This document shows, piece by piece, positions 1-5,846 of a stretch of DNA of 12,939 bases. The translations under genes were made by a program, and so were the position numbers. The stretch comes from Acidimicrobiaceae bacterium. Lineage in GTDB: Bacteria > Actinomycetota > Acidimicrobiia > Acidimicrobiales > UBA8592. How positions within the stretch are numbered: the first letter of the stretch is position 1; each line of letters begins with the position of its first letter. Below the pieces are notes generated by a model. That model was given only the letters and a program-made list of their open reading frames with translations. It made no database searches and was not told the origin of the DNA. The DNA lies in the NCBI GenBank assembly GCA_002722525.1, contig PBMJ01000020.1, positions 8,591-21,529 on the forward strand, written 5' to 3'.

Positions 1-86
1 CGTAAGACAAAAACATTATTATCCATAGGGCCGACTACGACTTTGTGAATTTCTAATCCGTAATCCTCAAAAAATAATGTGCTCAT
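1..86 (-). CDS. MBL-fold metallohydrolase, N-terminal fragment
   Basis: Reading leftward from the ATG at 86-84 gives an open frame of 28 codons to the window edge, starting MSTLFFEDYGLEIHKV and continuing to a V-G-P-M-D-N-N-V-F-V-L segment. That VGP-x-DNN-x-(F/Y)-x-L pattern is typical of the first strands of glyoxalase II-like metallo-beta-lactamase-fold hydrolases. The zinc-binding HxHxDH motif would lie further on, outside the window, so the substrate cannot be told. AAGGA lies just before the ATG, and a TAGAAT box lies 7 bases upstream. The gene is divergent from the one at 160. The family call rests on a short segment and is moderate. Confidence 0.6.
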   Translation of the reverse strand, partial: MSTLFFEDYGLEIHKVVVGPMDNNVFVL

Positions 87-93
87 AGTCCTT

Positions 94-99
94 ATTCTA
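94..99 (-). promoter_or_regulatory. -10-like box (TAGAAT) for the MBL-fold gene
   Basis: On the minus strand TAGAAT is followed by 7 bases and then the ATG of the MBL-fold gene. At this spacing transcription would begin at or next to the A of the start codon, so the mRNA would be leaderless or nearly so. AAGGA lies inside the 7 bases, so a short conventional leader cannot be excluded. I see no convincing -35 element. Confidence 0.35.
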
Positions 100-159
100 C
101 AATTCACTACGGCTAGAGCGCTGCCTTTTCAACTCTGAACGGATAACGTTTATTTTGAG

Positions 160-627
160 ATGTGGGTGTATATATCTATAGCGTCGGTAACAGTAATTAC
201 TTTGGCATGGTTTTTTGTTGTGATTGTGTCTGCAAGACTTCGACAAACCCCTGCTCAAACTGTGCTCGACATTGAAGAAGCTGTTGAATTCATATCTGAT
301 AATCTTCCCAAAGAAGTCTCAATGCGCGTGACACATGATGAAGTTAGACTCCTGCTCAGGTGGCAGATAACGTATTTCCGAAAGCGCGGGGTAGCAAGCT
401 ACGGTGGTGTAGATGTCGAAGCTGAAGCAGCTGCTTTGCGAGATAAGATAGTCATCGCACATGAAGATGATCTCCTCGACGAACTAATTAGGCGATCCAA
501 AAAGTCTGGTCTAGAGCTAGAGGTAGTGGACATTGTCTGTGTTGTTGATTTAGGGATTCAATTCTTGAGAAATATTGGTGCTATTGGGAGTCAAATTTCC
601 GAGATAAATGATGGATTAACACACTGA
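160..627 (+). CDS. conserved-type hypothetical protein with N-terminal membrane anchor
   Basis: The function is unknown. The 155-aa product has one hydrophobic helix at about residues 4-25, followed by Arg-Leu-Arg, so the rest is probably cytoplasmic. The soluble part is charged and helical, with an acidic start (DIEEAVEFISDNLPKEV), then a T-H-D-E-V-R-L-L-L-R-W helix, then many Glu/Asp/Arg. I have the impression of a small actinobacterial family with an 'LP-x-EV...DV-x-x-(I/L)-L-x-W' core, but cannot name it. No catalytic motif is visible. No Shine-Dalgarno is seen before the ATG; the nearest -10-like box is TAACGT, ending 10 bases upstream. The gene is divergent from the MBL-fold gene and followed by the structured leader region. 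It is a convincing gene because of its length, codon use and sensible protein. Confidence 0.75.
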   Translation: MWVYISIASVTVITLAWFFVVIVSARLRQTPAQTVLDIEEAVEFISDNLPKEVSMRVTHDEVRLLLRWQITYFRKRGVASYGGVDVEAEAAALRDKIVIAHEDDLLDELIRRSKKSGLELEVVDIVCVVDLGIQFLRNIGAIGSQISEINDGLTH

Positions 628-699
628 ACTAGAAACGAAAATTTGTTTTTGAAACATCGGCACGCAGTCGAAACGGAAGCTAGGCTCATTTTCACCAAC

Positions 700-714
700 G
701 AAAGGAGGTGGTCC
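700..714 (+). promoter_or_regulatory. extended anti-16S (super Shine-Dalgarno) sequence
   Basis: The 15 bases GAAAGGAGGTGGTCC complement the canonical bacterial 16S rRNA 3' end (GGATCACCTCCTTTC) at every position, with a G-U wobble at base 12. Ordinary ribosome binding sites in this window match 4 to 6 bases. Its right half (709-714) is also the left arm of two alternative hairpins, so ribosome pairing and self-pairing would compete. GGAGG lies 8 bases before a CTG that opens a 14-codon frame. Confidence 0.6.
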
Positions 715-716
715 AA

Positions 717-761
717 CTGAGTAGTAATAGTTTTGGGACCTTGGAGGTGGCCAGCTACTAA
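717..761 (+). CDS. possible 14-aa leader peptide
   Basis: A non-ATG start (CTG at 717) sits 8 bases after GGAGG and opens the frame MSSNSFGTLEVASY followed by TAA at 759-761. GTG at 708 is in the same frame but overlaps the Shine-Dalgarno itself. The stop codon lies in a hairpin (749-767) and the whole frame sits between the pairing arms 709-715 and 770-776, as in a translation-sensing leader. The peptide has no run of a single amino acid, so classical amino-acid attenuation is not indicated. Start codon use and translation are inferred only, and the sequence could simply be non-coding RNA. Confidence 0.3.
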   Translation: MSSNSFGTLEVASY

Positions 762-877
762 GCGGCCCCTGGACCAAGATGTAAATATCAACTGGTCACC
801 CGCGAACGAAGCGGTCAGGTTCAGGTCCCACCTGATTTGGTTTGTTTTACCTAAACGCAGTTCGTGATCCAGGACTT

Positions 878-909
878 AAATTTGGGGAGATGAGAATCTC
901 CCCAAATTT
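878..909 (+). terminator. perfect 14-bp stem-loop, terminator-like
   Basis: AAATTTGGGGAGAT (878-891) and ATCTCCCCAAATTT (896-909) form a perfect 14-bp stem with the 4-base loop GAGA. The GC-rich core is flanked by A/T ends. No long T tract follows beyond the T's closing the stem, so it may be a Rho-independent terminator, an attenuator for the gene at 971, or the 3' end of a small RNA. Confidence 0.6.
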
Positions 910-970
910 GTCATTGAAAGCGTTCGCCAATGTACTTTCTAGTATCTAAAATAGTTCTCGGAGGTTTCCT

Positions 971-1162
971 ATGAAACGACCTGTAAGAGTAGAACATTTC
1001 CGTTGGTTAGGGGATAAGCGTAACCAACGCGTCTACGACCTTGATCAGGTTTCAGACGAATCAGTTATAGACGAACTAATGGTATCGGAGCAGTATTTAG
1101 TTTTTGGGCCGGATACTCTCGCTGAAGCCCGTAACCGTGGTTACCGGCAAAGGAATATTTAG
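971..1162 (+). CDS. small conserved-type hypothetical protein (63 aa)
   Basis: The function is unknown. The ATG is preceded by a clear GGAGG (960-964) with 6 bases spacing. The protein begins MKRPVRVEHFRWLGDKRNQR, then an acidic stretch (DLDQVSDESVIDEL), and ends with F-G-P-D-T-L-x-E-A-R-N-R-G-Y. It has no membrane segment and no cysteine or histidine cluster. The motif-like start and end suggest a conserved actinobacterial small protein, but I cannot name a family. It follows the structured leader and terminator-like stem and precedes the alpha/beta hydrolase by 8 bases, so the two are probably co-transcribed. Confidence 0.75.
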   Translation: MKRPVRVEHFRWLGDKRNQRVYDLDQVSDESVIDELMVSEQYLVFGPDTLAEARNRGYRQRNI

Positions 1163-1170
1163 GCACAAAA

Positions 1171-1974
1171 TTGGCATATGTCCTCGACTCTAATGGGCTT
1201 TCCCTAACCGGACACCTTGCTGCTCCTAGTCGTGTAGGAATATCGGGAACAGCAGGATTAGTGATTTGTCATGGGTTCCCTTCAGGGGCGAGTCAAGGTG
1301 TAGATGACGATAGTTCATACTATGACTTTGCTGATTTCGTGGCGAAAGCACTTGGTTGGATTGTTCTGGCTTTCACATATAGAGGTTGCGGAGGGTCAGA
1401 AGGAGAATTTTCAATGCAGGGATGGCTTGATGACACAATTAACGCAGCAAAGGATTTAAAAAATAACCCTCAAGTGAACTCAGTCTGGCTTGCGGGTTTC
1501 GGTACTGGCGGAGCTTTGGCAATTACTGCTGCAAGCCTGACTGAAGAAATTAGTGGAGTAGCCGCTATCTCCGCCCCTTCAGATTTCCGCGATTGGGCTC
1601 AGGATCCTGATCAATTATTACAATACTCGCGAACTGTGGGGGCTATCTCTGATCCGGATTTTCCTCAAGACGAATCTTCCTGGGTTGAAGAGATTGAGTT
1701 GATTAGGCCAGTAGAAGCTGCTGGGGAAATAAATAAAAAGCCTCTGCTAGTTGTGCACGGGGCAAGCGACCAAGTCGTTCCTTCATTCGATGCGCGAGTT
1801 TTAGCTGATTCTCATGGTGATGCGGATTTACGGATTATTGACGGAGGTACACATAGACTGCGATTTGATCCCAGAGCTTCTGCAATAATAATTGGATGGC
1901 TAGATCGAACGTACCGTTTGAGAACGAAAGATATGGTTTCTGACCAGTTTCCGATATCAGAGGGAGAATCATGA
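1171..1974 (+). CDS. alpha/beta hydrolase-fold protein lacking the nucleophile Ser
   Basis: This 267-aa cytosolic protein has the alpha/beta hydrolase layout. The oxyanion strand is V-I-C-H-G-F-P (31-37), then A-F-T-Y-R-G-C-G-G-S (67-76). The nucleophile elbow is at 109-113, the acid V-H-G-A-S-D with D200, and the histidine G-G-T-H with H228. The elbow reads G-F-G-T-G instead of G-x-S-x-G, so the serine is replaced by Gly111, although Asp and His remain. It may be a non-hydrolytic member, or it may use another residue. The start is TTG at 1171: the frame has a stop at 1132-1134 and no ATG or GTG near. The gene follows the 63-aa gene by 8 bases and overlaps rnhA by ATGA, which indicates translational coupling. 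The fold is sure; the substrate is unknown. Confidence 0.8.
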   Translation: MAYVLDSNGLSLTGHLAAPSRVGISGTAGLVICHGFPSGASQGVDDDSSYYDFADFVAKALGWIVLAFTYRGCGGSEGEFSMQGWLDDTINAAKDLKNNPQVNSVWLAGFGTGGALAITAASLTEEISGVAAISAPSDFRDWAQDPDQLLQYSRTVGAISDPDFPQDESSWVEEIELIRPVEAAGEINKKPLLVVHGASDQVVPSFDARVLADSHGDADLRIIDGGTHRLRFDPRASAIIIGWLDRTYRLRTKDMVSDQFPISEGES

Positions 1975-2432
1975 GATCACGAGTTTTCACTGATGGTTCA
2001 TGTAGCGGGAACCCAGGCCCAGGAGGATGGGCATGGATTATTCCCGATGGAAGTTTCGCTGCGGGCTATTCCCCCGATACTACAAACCAAAGAATGGAGT
2101 TAACTGCTGTTATCGAAGCTGTCTCGACATTAAAAGGACCCTTGGAGATAGTCAGTGACTCTACGTACGTAGTCAACTGTTTTAGAGATAGTTGGTGGAA
2201 GGGGTGGCTACAGCGAGATTGGAAGAATAGTCAACGAAAACCTGTAGCAAATAAAGACCTATGGGAGCCCCTAATCGCTGAATATCAAAATAGGGATCTG
2301 TTGTTCACATGGGTCAAGGGTCACGGTGGAGATCAGTGGAACGATTATGCTGACCGCCTCGCCGTCGAAGCAGGATATCTCCAGACCGACCGATCAGGGT
2401 TTCAGCCGCCTGATGAGATAATCTTGCCTTAA
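1971..2432 (+). CDS. rnhA: ribonuclease HI
   Basis: Ribonuclease HI cuts the RNA strand of RNA-DNA hybrids, such as R-loops and replication primers, in the cytoplasm. At 153 aa it is of normal length for the single-domain bacterial enzyme. The four metal-binding acids are visible: D8 in F-T-D-G-S, E43 in R-M-E-L-T-A, D63 in V-S-D-S-T-Y, and D128 in N-D-Y-A-D-R-L-A. The flexible-loop histidine is H118 in V-K-G-H-G-G. The basic Trp-rich handle region (S-W-W-K-G-W at 74-79) is present. Unlike the M. tuberculosis Rv2228c protein there is no C-terminal phosphatase (CobC-like) domain. The ATG overlaps the stop of the hydrolase gene (ATGA), so it depends on upstream transcription and probably on coupling. 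Confidence 0.96.
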   Translation: MRSRVFTDGSCSGNPGPGGWAWIIPDGSFAAGYSPDTTNQRMELTAVIEAVSTLKGPLEIVSDSTYVVNCFRDSWWKGWLQRDWKNSQRKPVANKDLWEPLIAEYQNRDLLFTWVKGHGGDQWNDYADRLAVEAGYLQTDRSGFQPPDEIILP

Positions 2433-2441
2433 GTTTCACAT

Positions 2442-2471
2442 GCTCAACCAATTTTGAGCTATTCGCTCAAA
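2442..2471 (+). repeat. GCTCAA / TTGAGC / GCTCAA alternative hairpins
   Basis: GCTCAA (2442-2447) can pair with TTGAGC (2454-2459). The same TTGAGC, extended to TTTGAGC (2453-2459), can instead pair with GCTCAAA (2465-2471) across a 5-base loop. The two hairpins exclude each other. They lie between rnhA and the cyclase gene, before its ribosome binding site. No T tract follows, so this may be a weak terminator or mRNA stability element, or chance. Confidence 0.35.
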
Positions 2472-2508
2472 CTGCACTACGGTAATGAAGGAAGCAAGTG
2501 AGGTGAAT

Positions 2509-3474
2509 ATGCCATATCCACAAGAAGTAATTGACTTGGGTGAGAAAGTAAAGAATTGGGGCCGGTGGGGGGATGATGACGAGCGGGGAACTGTAAATTA
2601 CATTACCGATGAAGTTCTTCGAGGAGCAGTAAAGAGTATTCGAAGTGGCAAACAATTTTCACTGGCCTTTCCACTGAAGCAACAAGGTGGCTTACAGCTC
2701 GGGTCTATGCCTGGACGTATAAATCCTTTACGAACAATGGTTCAACTTAATACTCCAGTTATCGGTGACCCATCCCTTTTTTGCACCAGTGATGATGTCG
2801 TTACTATGGGGCTTCAAGCAGCGACACATTGGGACGGATTATGCCATGCCAGCTGGAATGGAAAAATCTATGGAGGGCGTGATGCGAGCACAATCACATA
2901 TGATGGTGCGTCTGTCTGTGGGATTGAAAAGATCGAGACTCTAACTAGTAGGGGCGTCCTCCTAGATATTGCTGAGCTATTAGAAGTAGAAGAACTACCT
3001 GGAGGTCACGCAATTACATACGACGACTGTATTAACGCAGAAAAGCGACAGGGCGTAAACGTACGCAGTGGAGACATTCTCCTTCTTCGGACAGGAATGA
3101 TGGCGAAAGCAAGAAATGGTGATGTGCTCTCCTACGGAAGTGGGACGTCGATCGAGGGCTCACCAATGCCTGGTTTCCCCGGAGTTGGTTTAGGAGCCGT
3201 TGAGTTCTTCTACGAAAGAGAAGTAGCCGCTGTTGCAACAGATACAATCACTTTTGAAGTGATGCCATGGGATCCTGCTGCGCCAGGGGCGATACTACCA
3301 ATACATTGCATCAACCTTGTTATGATGGGGTTAACTCAAGGGCAAAACTTTGATCTAGAGGAACTTTCAGCTGATTGTAAACAGGATGGACAATATGATT
3401 TTCTCCTCGAAGCTAGCCCTCAGCCATTTGTGGGAGGAGTTGGTTCACCAGTCAATCCTGTAGCGATCAAGTGA
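2509..3474 (+). CDS. cyclase-family (kynurenine formamidase-like) metal hydrolase
   Basis: This belongs to the cyclase family (PF04199), metal-dependent amide or lactone hydrolases that include kynurenine formamidase and isatin hydrolase. The 321-aa product carries the diagnostic H-x-D-x-x-x-H metal site as H-W-D-G-L-C-H (H107, D109, H113). An A-T-D-T-I-T-F-E strand and the late L-P-I-H-C-I-N segment are also family-typical. I chose the ATG at 2509 because GAGGTG stands 4 bases ahead of it; an in-frame ATG at 2485 would add eight residues with a poorer site. At more than 300 aa it is longer than KynB (about 210) and fits the larger cyclase subgroup, whose substrates are mostly unknown. There is no signal peptide. 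It ends 10 bases from the convergent HAD gene. Confidence 0.85.
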   Translation: MPYPQEVIDLGEKVKNWGRWGDDDERGTVNYITDEVLRGAVKSIRSGKQFSLAFPLKQQGGLQLGSMPGRINPLRTMVQLNTPVIGDPSLFCTSDDVVTMGLQAATHWDGLCHASWNGKIYGGRDASTITYDGASVCGIEKIETLTSRGVLLDIAELLEVEELPGGHAITYDDCINAEKRQGVNVRSGDILLLRTGMMAKARNGDVLSYGSGTSIEGSPMPGFPGVGLGAVEFFYEREVAAVATDTITFEVMPWDPAAPGAILPIHCINLVMMGLTQGQNFDLEELSADCKQDGQYDFLLEASPQPFVGGVGSPVNPVAIK

Positions 3475-3478
3475 CGAG

Positions 3479-3494
3479 AATGGTTTAGACCATT
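3479..3494. terminator. short palindrome between convergent genes
   Basis: AATGGT (3479-3484), loop TTAG, and ACCATT (3489-3494) form a perfect 6-bp hairpin at the meeting point of the cyclase gene and the HAD gene; it includes the HAD stop codon. A bidirectional terminator is the natural guess from position. The stem is short and has no clear T tract, so the call is weak. Confidence 0.3.
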
Positions 3495-4054
3495 TCCGCA
3501 TGGTCAGCCATTTCTAACATTTCCCTATCTCCAGAGGAATTCCCGTATGCCCATAGTTCTATGTCTTCGGTATTTAGAAATTTTTTTAAACGTCTTACCT
3601 TTTCTCGCCCCCTAACGTTTTCTCCCTCGATCATCCCTGTCAGACGACCTAAAGACGAAGTTATTTCAACGGCTATAACGTGGTCGAACCCTAAAGCAAG
3701 CGCTGCAGGTCTTGCGTAGCACCCCAAAGAGCCAGTGACTAGAACAAGCTGGTGACCTTTTTGTCTGTGGAATTCAATCCGTTCCAAGATTTCTGTTCTG
3801 TATAATTCCGGTAACATGGAAGCATAGGTTCTTCCATTTGTTTCGAATACGTCAGCGGGTAAATCACAAAGCAGTTCCTTGAGCACGTTTACCTTCAATG
3901 TGTTTCGGAAGTTACTGTCCAGTTGCGTTACAAGAGTCCTAAGAGTTGCTTTAGCCATCCTCCCCAAACCGTATTGTTTCAGAAACGGAAGAAGAGTGTC
4001 TCTTTTGGTTATTGTGCCATCAAAATCAAAAGCTGCTACGACTCGTTTTTTCAT
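3485..4054 (-). CDS. HAD-IB family phosphatase (SerB-like)
   Basis: This is a haloacid dehalogenase-superfamily phosphatase of subfamily IB, the group with phosphoserine phosphatase and similar small-molecule phosphatases. Motif I is F-D-F-D-G-T-I-T (nucleophile D10, acid/base D12). Motif II is L-V-T-G-S (S109), the motif III lysine is probably K152 in R-G-R-E-K-V, and motif IV is G-N-S-S-G-D-R-E-M (D176). At 189 aa it ends soon after motif IV (H-A-E-M-V), a little shorter than usual, but all catalytic motifs are complete. The start overlaps the stop of the SRPBCC gene (ATGA), so it is the third gene of a tightly coupled operon. The substrate cannot be inferred, and I do not call it serB. Confidence 0.88.
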   Translation of the reverse strand: MKKRVVAAFDFDGTITKRDTLLPFLKQYGLGRMAKATLRTLVTQLDSNFRNTLKVNVLKELLCDLPADVFETNGRTYASMLPELYRTEILERIEFHRQKGHQLVLVTGSLGCYARPAALALGFDHVIAVEITSSLGRLTGMIEGENVRGREKVRRLKKFLNTEDIELWAYGNSSGDREMLEMADHAEMV

Positions 4055-4515
4055 GACATAATCATGAAATTTTCAAGGCGGTCCAATGTTTGATGCATCT
4101 GCGGTAAGTGTGATTTCGGGTATCCCATCATCTCAATCATTTTCGGCCAGATTGACCCAGCCCAGTCAAAAGTTTCTGTTACTAACGTTCCTTCAGGGTC
4201 ATCAGAAAATTCATAACGCCAGCGGTGTTTTCCAAAATGCGACCAAGCTATAAGGGTGTCTTTTTCGTATTCGACAACGGTATTTGTTATCCGGTATGGA
4301 ATGCTCCAAGTCCTCATTTTGATTTGGAAAGTATCGCCGAGAGAAAGCTGATCTGGCCCACGTATCTTTCCCCGAACCGTTCCTGATCCGTCTATTTCAG
4401 CATGAAGAAAAGGATTTGCTATCACACCAAAAATCTCTGACCGTTGTGCTGGAATAACCCTGCTTACAGAAACGTTTTTTTCTGATGCGCCTTTACTTAA
4501 AGAATAGTTCTTCAT
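4051..4515 (-). CDS. SRPBCC (START-like) family protein
   Basis: The 154-aa product fits the SRPBCC/polyketide cyclase-like fold, a helix-grip hydrophobic pocket for lipids or other hydrophobic ligands. The typical start is V-S-V-S-R-V-I-P-A-Q-R-S-E-I-F (15-29), followed by H-A-E-I-D-G-S-G-T-V-R-G. The paired strands R-I-T-N-T-V-V-E-Y and I-A-W-S-H-F come next, then G-T-L-V-T-E-T-F-D-W and a C-terminal helix (M-H-Q-T-L-D-R-L). There is no catalytic residue set and no signal peptide. It overlaps the TIGR01777 gene upstream and the HAD gene downstream by ATGA junctions. SRPBCC domains occur fused to TIGR01777 domains in some bacteria, so this pairing may have a shared job, though the ligand is unknown. 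Confidence 0.85.
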   Translation of the reverse strand: MKNYSLSKGASEKNVSVSRVIPAQRSEIFGVIANPFLHAEIDGSGTVRGKIRGPDQLSLGDTFQIKMRTWSIPYRITNTVVEYEKDTLIAWSHFGKHRWRYEFSDDPEGTLVTETFDWAGSIWPKMIEMMGYPKSHLPQMHQTLDRLENFMIMS

Positions 4516-5402
4516 AGGCTAAGTATCTCGTTAAGTGCCATATCGATCGAAGCATGCTTAAATTGAAATCCACCTTTAATGGGCACCGACGGGAGTGCTC
4601 GTGTACTGGTAAATATCAGCTCTTCAGCGAGTTCTCTGCCAGCAAGTAGCATTGGGCCGAACTTTGGTACTGCAACTGCCGTAGGCTTTCCTAAAGCTAA
4701 CCCTAATGCTTTAGTGAATTGAGCGTTGCTAACCGGTTCAGGAGCCGTGAGATTCACCGGACCTTGAATATCGGCTGAAAGTAGCCATCCGATAAGACGA
4801 GCCTCATCCTCTAAAGTGATCCAGCTCCAATACTGACTGCCATCTCCCAGTTTTCCTCCCAGTCCCAGCTTAAATATAGGGAGTATTTTTTTTAGCATCC
4901 CACTTTGAGGGTCAAGGACAATTCCTGTTCGCAAGTGGGTTACTTTAATACCAGCTTCTTCAGCTGATGTTGTGGCAGTTTCCCAATCAGCTGCAACATC
5001 AGCAAGAAACCCACTCCCTTTAGGAGATTGCTCATCAATTTGGTTACTCCCACAATCTCCATAGAAACCAGTAGCAGAACCACTTAGAAAAATAGCTGGA
5101 GGTGAATCCAGTTCAGACAAAGTCTTAGAAAGTAACTCTGTACCTTTTATTCTACTTGAGTAGATTTCCGTCTTTTGTCGTTTTGACCATCGACGGTTTC
5201 CAATGCTCTCACCGGCAAGATGAATTATTGCATCGATTCCGTCCAAGCCTTGACTTTCTATCAAACCCTCAGATGGATTCCAAAACACGTCTGCATGGTC
5301 CCTATTCCGAGAAATACAAATTACTTCATGCCCCATTTCACGCAAATGTGTACCTACTGCACTGCCGATCGTTCCCGTAGCACCTGTAATTGCAACAATC
5401 AT
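4512..5402 (-). CDS. TIGR01777 family NAD(P)-binding epimerase-like protein
   Basis: This is an extended short-chain dehydrogenase/epimerase-like protein of the TIGR01777 (YfcH, Rv2216-like) family, 296 aa, of normal length. The Rossmann motif is G-A-T-G-T-I-G at 7-13. Family signatures follow: H-L-A-G-E-S-I-G-N-R-R-W (61-72), S-S-R-I-K-G-T (82-88), S-G-S-A-T-G-F-Y-G-D (107-116) and W-S-W-I-T-L-E-D (192-199). A DUF1731-type C-terminal domain covers about 245-293. The biochemical reaction is not established for the family. The ATG has GGAGG six bases upstream. It is the first gene of a three-gene operon. In M. tuberculosis the homologue Rv2216 sits between dlaT and lipB, and here lipoyl genes lie a few kilobases away. 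Confidence 0.93.
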   Translation of the reverse strand: MIVAITGATGTIGSAVGTHLREMGHEVICISRNRDHADVFWNPSEGLIESQGLDGIDAIIHLAGESIGNRRWSKRQKTEIYSSRIKGTELLSKTLSELDSPPAIFLSGSATGFYGDCGSNQIDEQSPKGSGFLADVAADWETATTSAEEAGIKVTHLRTGIVLDPQSGMLKKILPIFKLGLGGKLGDGSQYWSWITLEDEARLIGWLLSADIQGPVNLTAPEPVSNAQFTKALGLALGKPTAVAVPKFGPMLLAGRELAEELIFTSTRALPSVPIKGGFQFKHASIDMALNEILSL

Positions 5403-5555
5403 TCAAATCCTCCAGCGCTATTTCTATTACATATTTAATGGTTGCACATCCTTAGTAAAAGCAAGTAACCCAAAGAGAAAATTTCAAGAGATATTTCGAG
5501 TTTTTCGCCATAATCCATCATGCATGGTAAAAATTATAGAAAAAGGTGAGGTTTT

Positions 5556-5804
5556 ATGGAAGGTGCTCAACACTCTTCAGCGTCTGAAAGATTAAAGAAG
5601 ATCGACCCTAAATATTTTGGCGGAGTTACATCTTTGGTTGTGTTTCTGCTTTTTGTTTTCCAAAATACAGAGAAGGCGCAAGTAGAATTTCTTTGGTTAG
5701 ACATAACCATGCCTCTTTTTCTACTATTGTTATTAACTTTCGTACTTGCTTACTTAATCGTTCTCTTGGTTCAGCGATTAAATCGTAAACGAAGAAGTTC
5801 TTAA
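5556..5804 (+). CDS. LapA-domain (DUF1049) small membrane protein
   Basis: The 82-aa product has two hydrophobic helices, at about residues 21-36 and 50-72. Between them is F-Q-N-T-E-K-A-Q-V-E-F-L-W, and a basic tail R-L-N-R-K-R-R follows. The 'QN...V-x-F-x-(F/W)' turn between two helices is the hallmark of the LapA/LapB-LapA N-terminal domain family (PF06305). In enterobacteria LapA works with LapB in lipopolysaccharide assembly; actinobacteria lack LPS, so the role here is open. The start has AAAAAGGTGAGG upstream at good spacing. The gene opens a (+) group after a divergent intergenic region of about 150 bases shared with the TIGR01777 operon. Confidence 0.82.
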   Translation: MEGAQHSSASERLKKIDPKYFGGVTSLVVFLLFVFQNTEKAQVEFLWLDITMPLFLLLLLTFVLAYLIVLLVQRLNRKRRSS

Positions 5805-5846
5805 CGCTTCGAGTTGAGTTAATCTCATCTTCTGGCAGACTGAGGT

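Larger units (their letters stand above)
640..910 (+). ncRNA. candidate structured leader or small RNA (gap between genes)
   Basis: This stretch holds no ordinary gene but is dense with pairing elements. Positions 700-714 (GAAAGGAGGTGGTCC) can pair throughout, with one G-U, with the 16S rRNA 3' tail GGATCACCTCCTTTC. TGGTCCA at 709-715 is an exact inverted match of TGGACCA at 770-776, and GGTCC at 710-714 also matches GGACC at 736-740. A hairpin at 749-767 (GGCC-a-GCT, loop ACTA, AGC-GGCC) contains the stop codon of a possible short ORF. GACCA at 772-776 can instead pair with TGGTC at 793-797. CGC/GCG (801-803 with 811-813) and tandem TCAGGT (815-820, 821-826) against ACCTGA (830-835) follow. 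A perfect terminator stem ends the block. Whether it is a free small RNA or the 5' leader of the gene at 971 is not decided by sequence. Confidence 0.5.

Noticed and set aside
708..710. GTG as start of the short leader ORF
   Set aside because: It lies inside the AAAGGAGGTG ribosome-binding sequence, leaving no spacer. CTG at 717 in the same frame has a normal spacing.
591..791. Minus-strand open frame of 66 codons across the structured leader
   Set aside because: It overlaps the end of the gene at 160 and the pairing elements, has no ribosome site, and its product looks like a random basic/Ser-rich shadow.
914..952. TTGAAA with downstream TAAAAT as a promoter for the 63-aa gene
   Set aside because: The spacing (27 bases) is far from 16 to 18, and the closer TA-rich boxes give 13 or 20; no combination is convincing.
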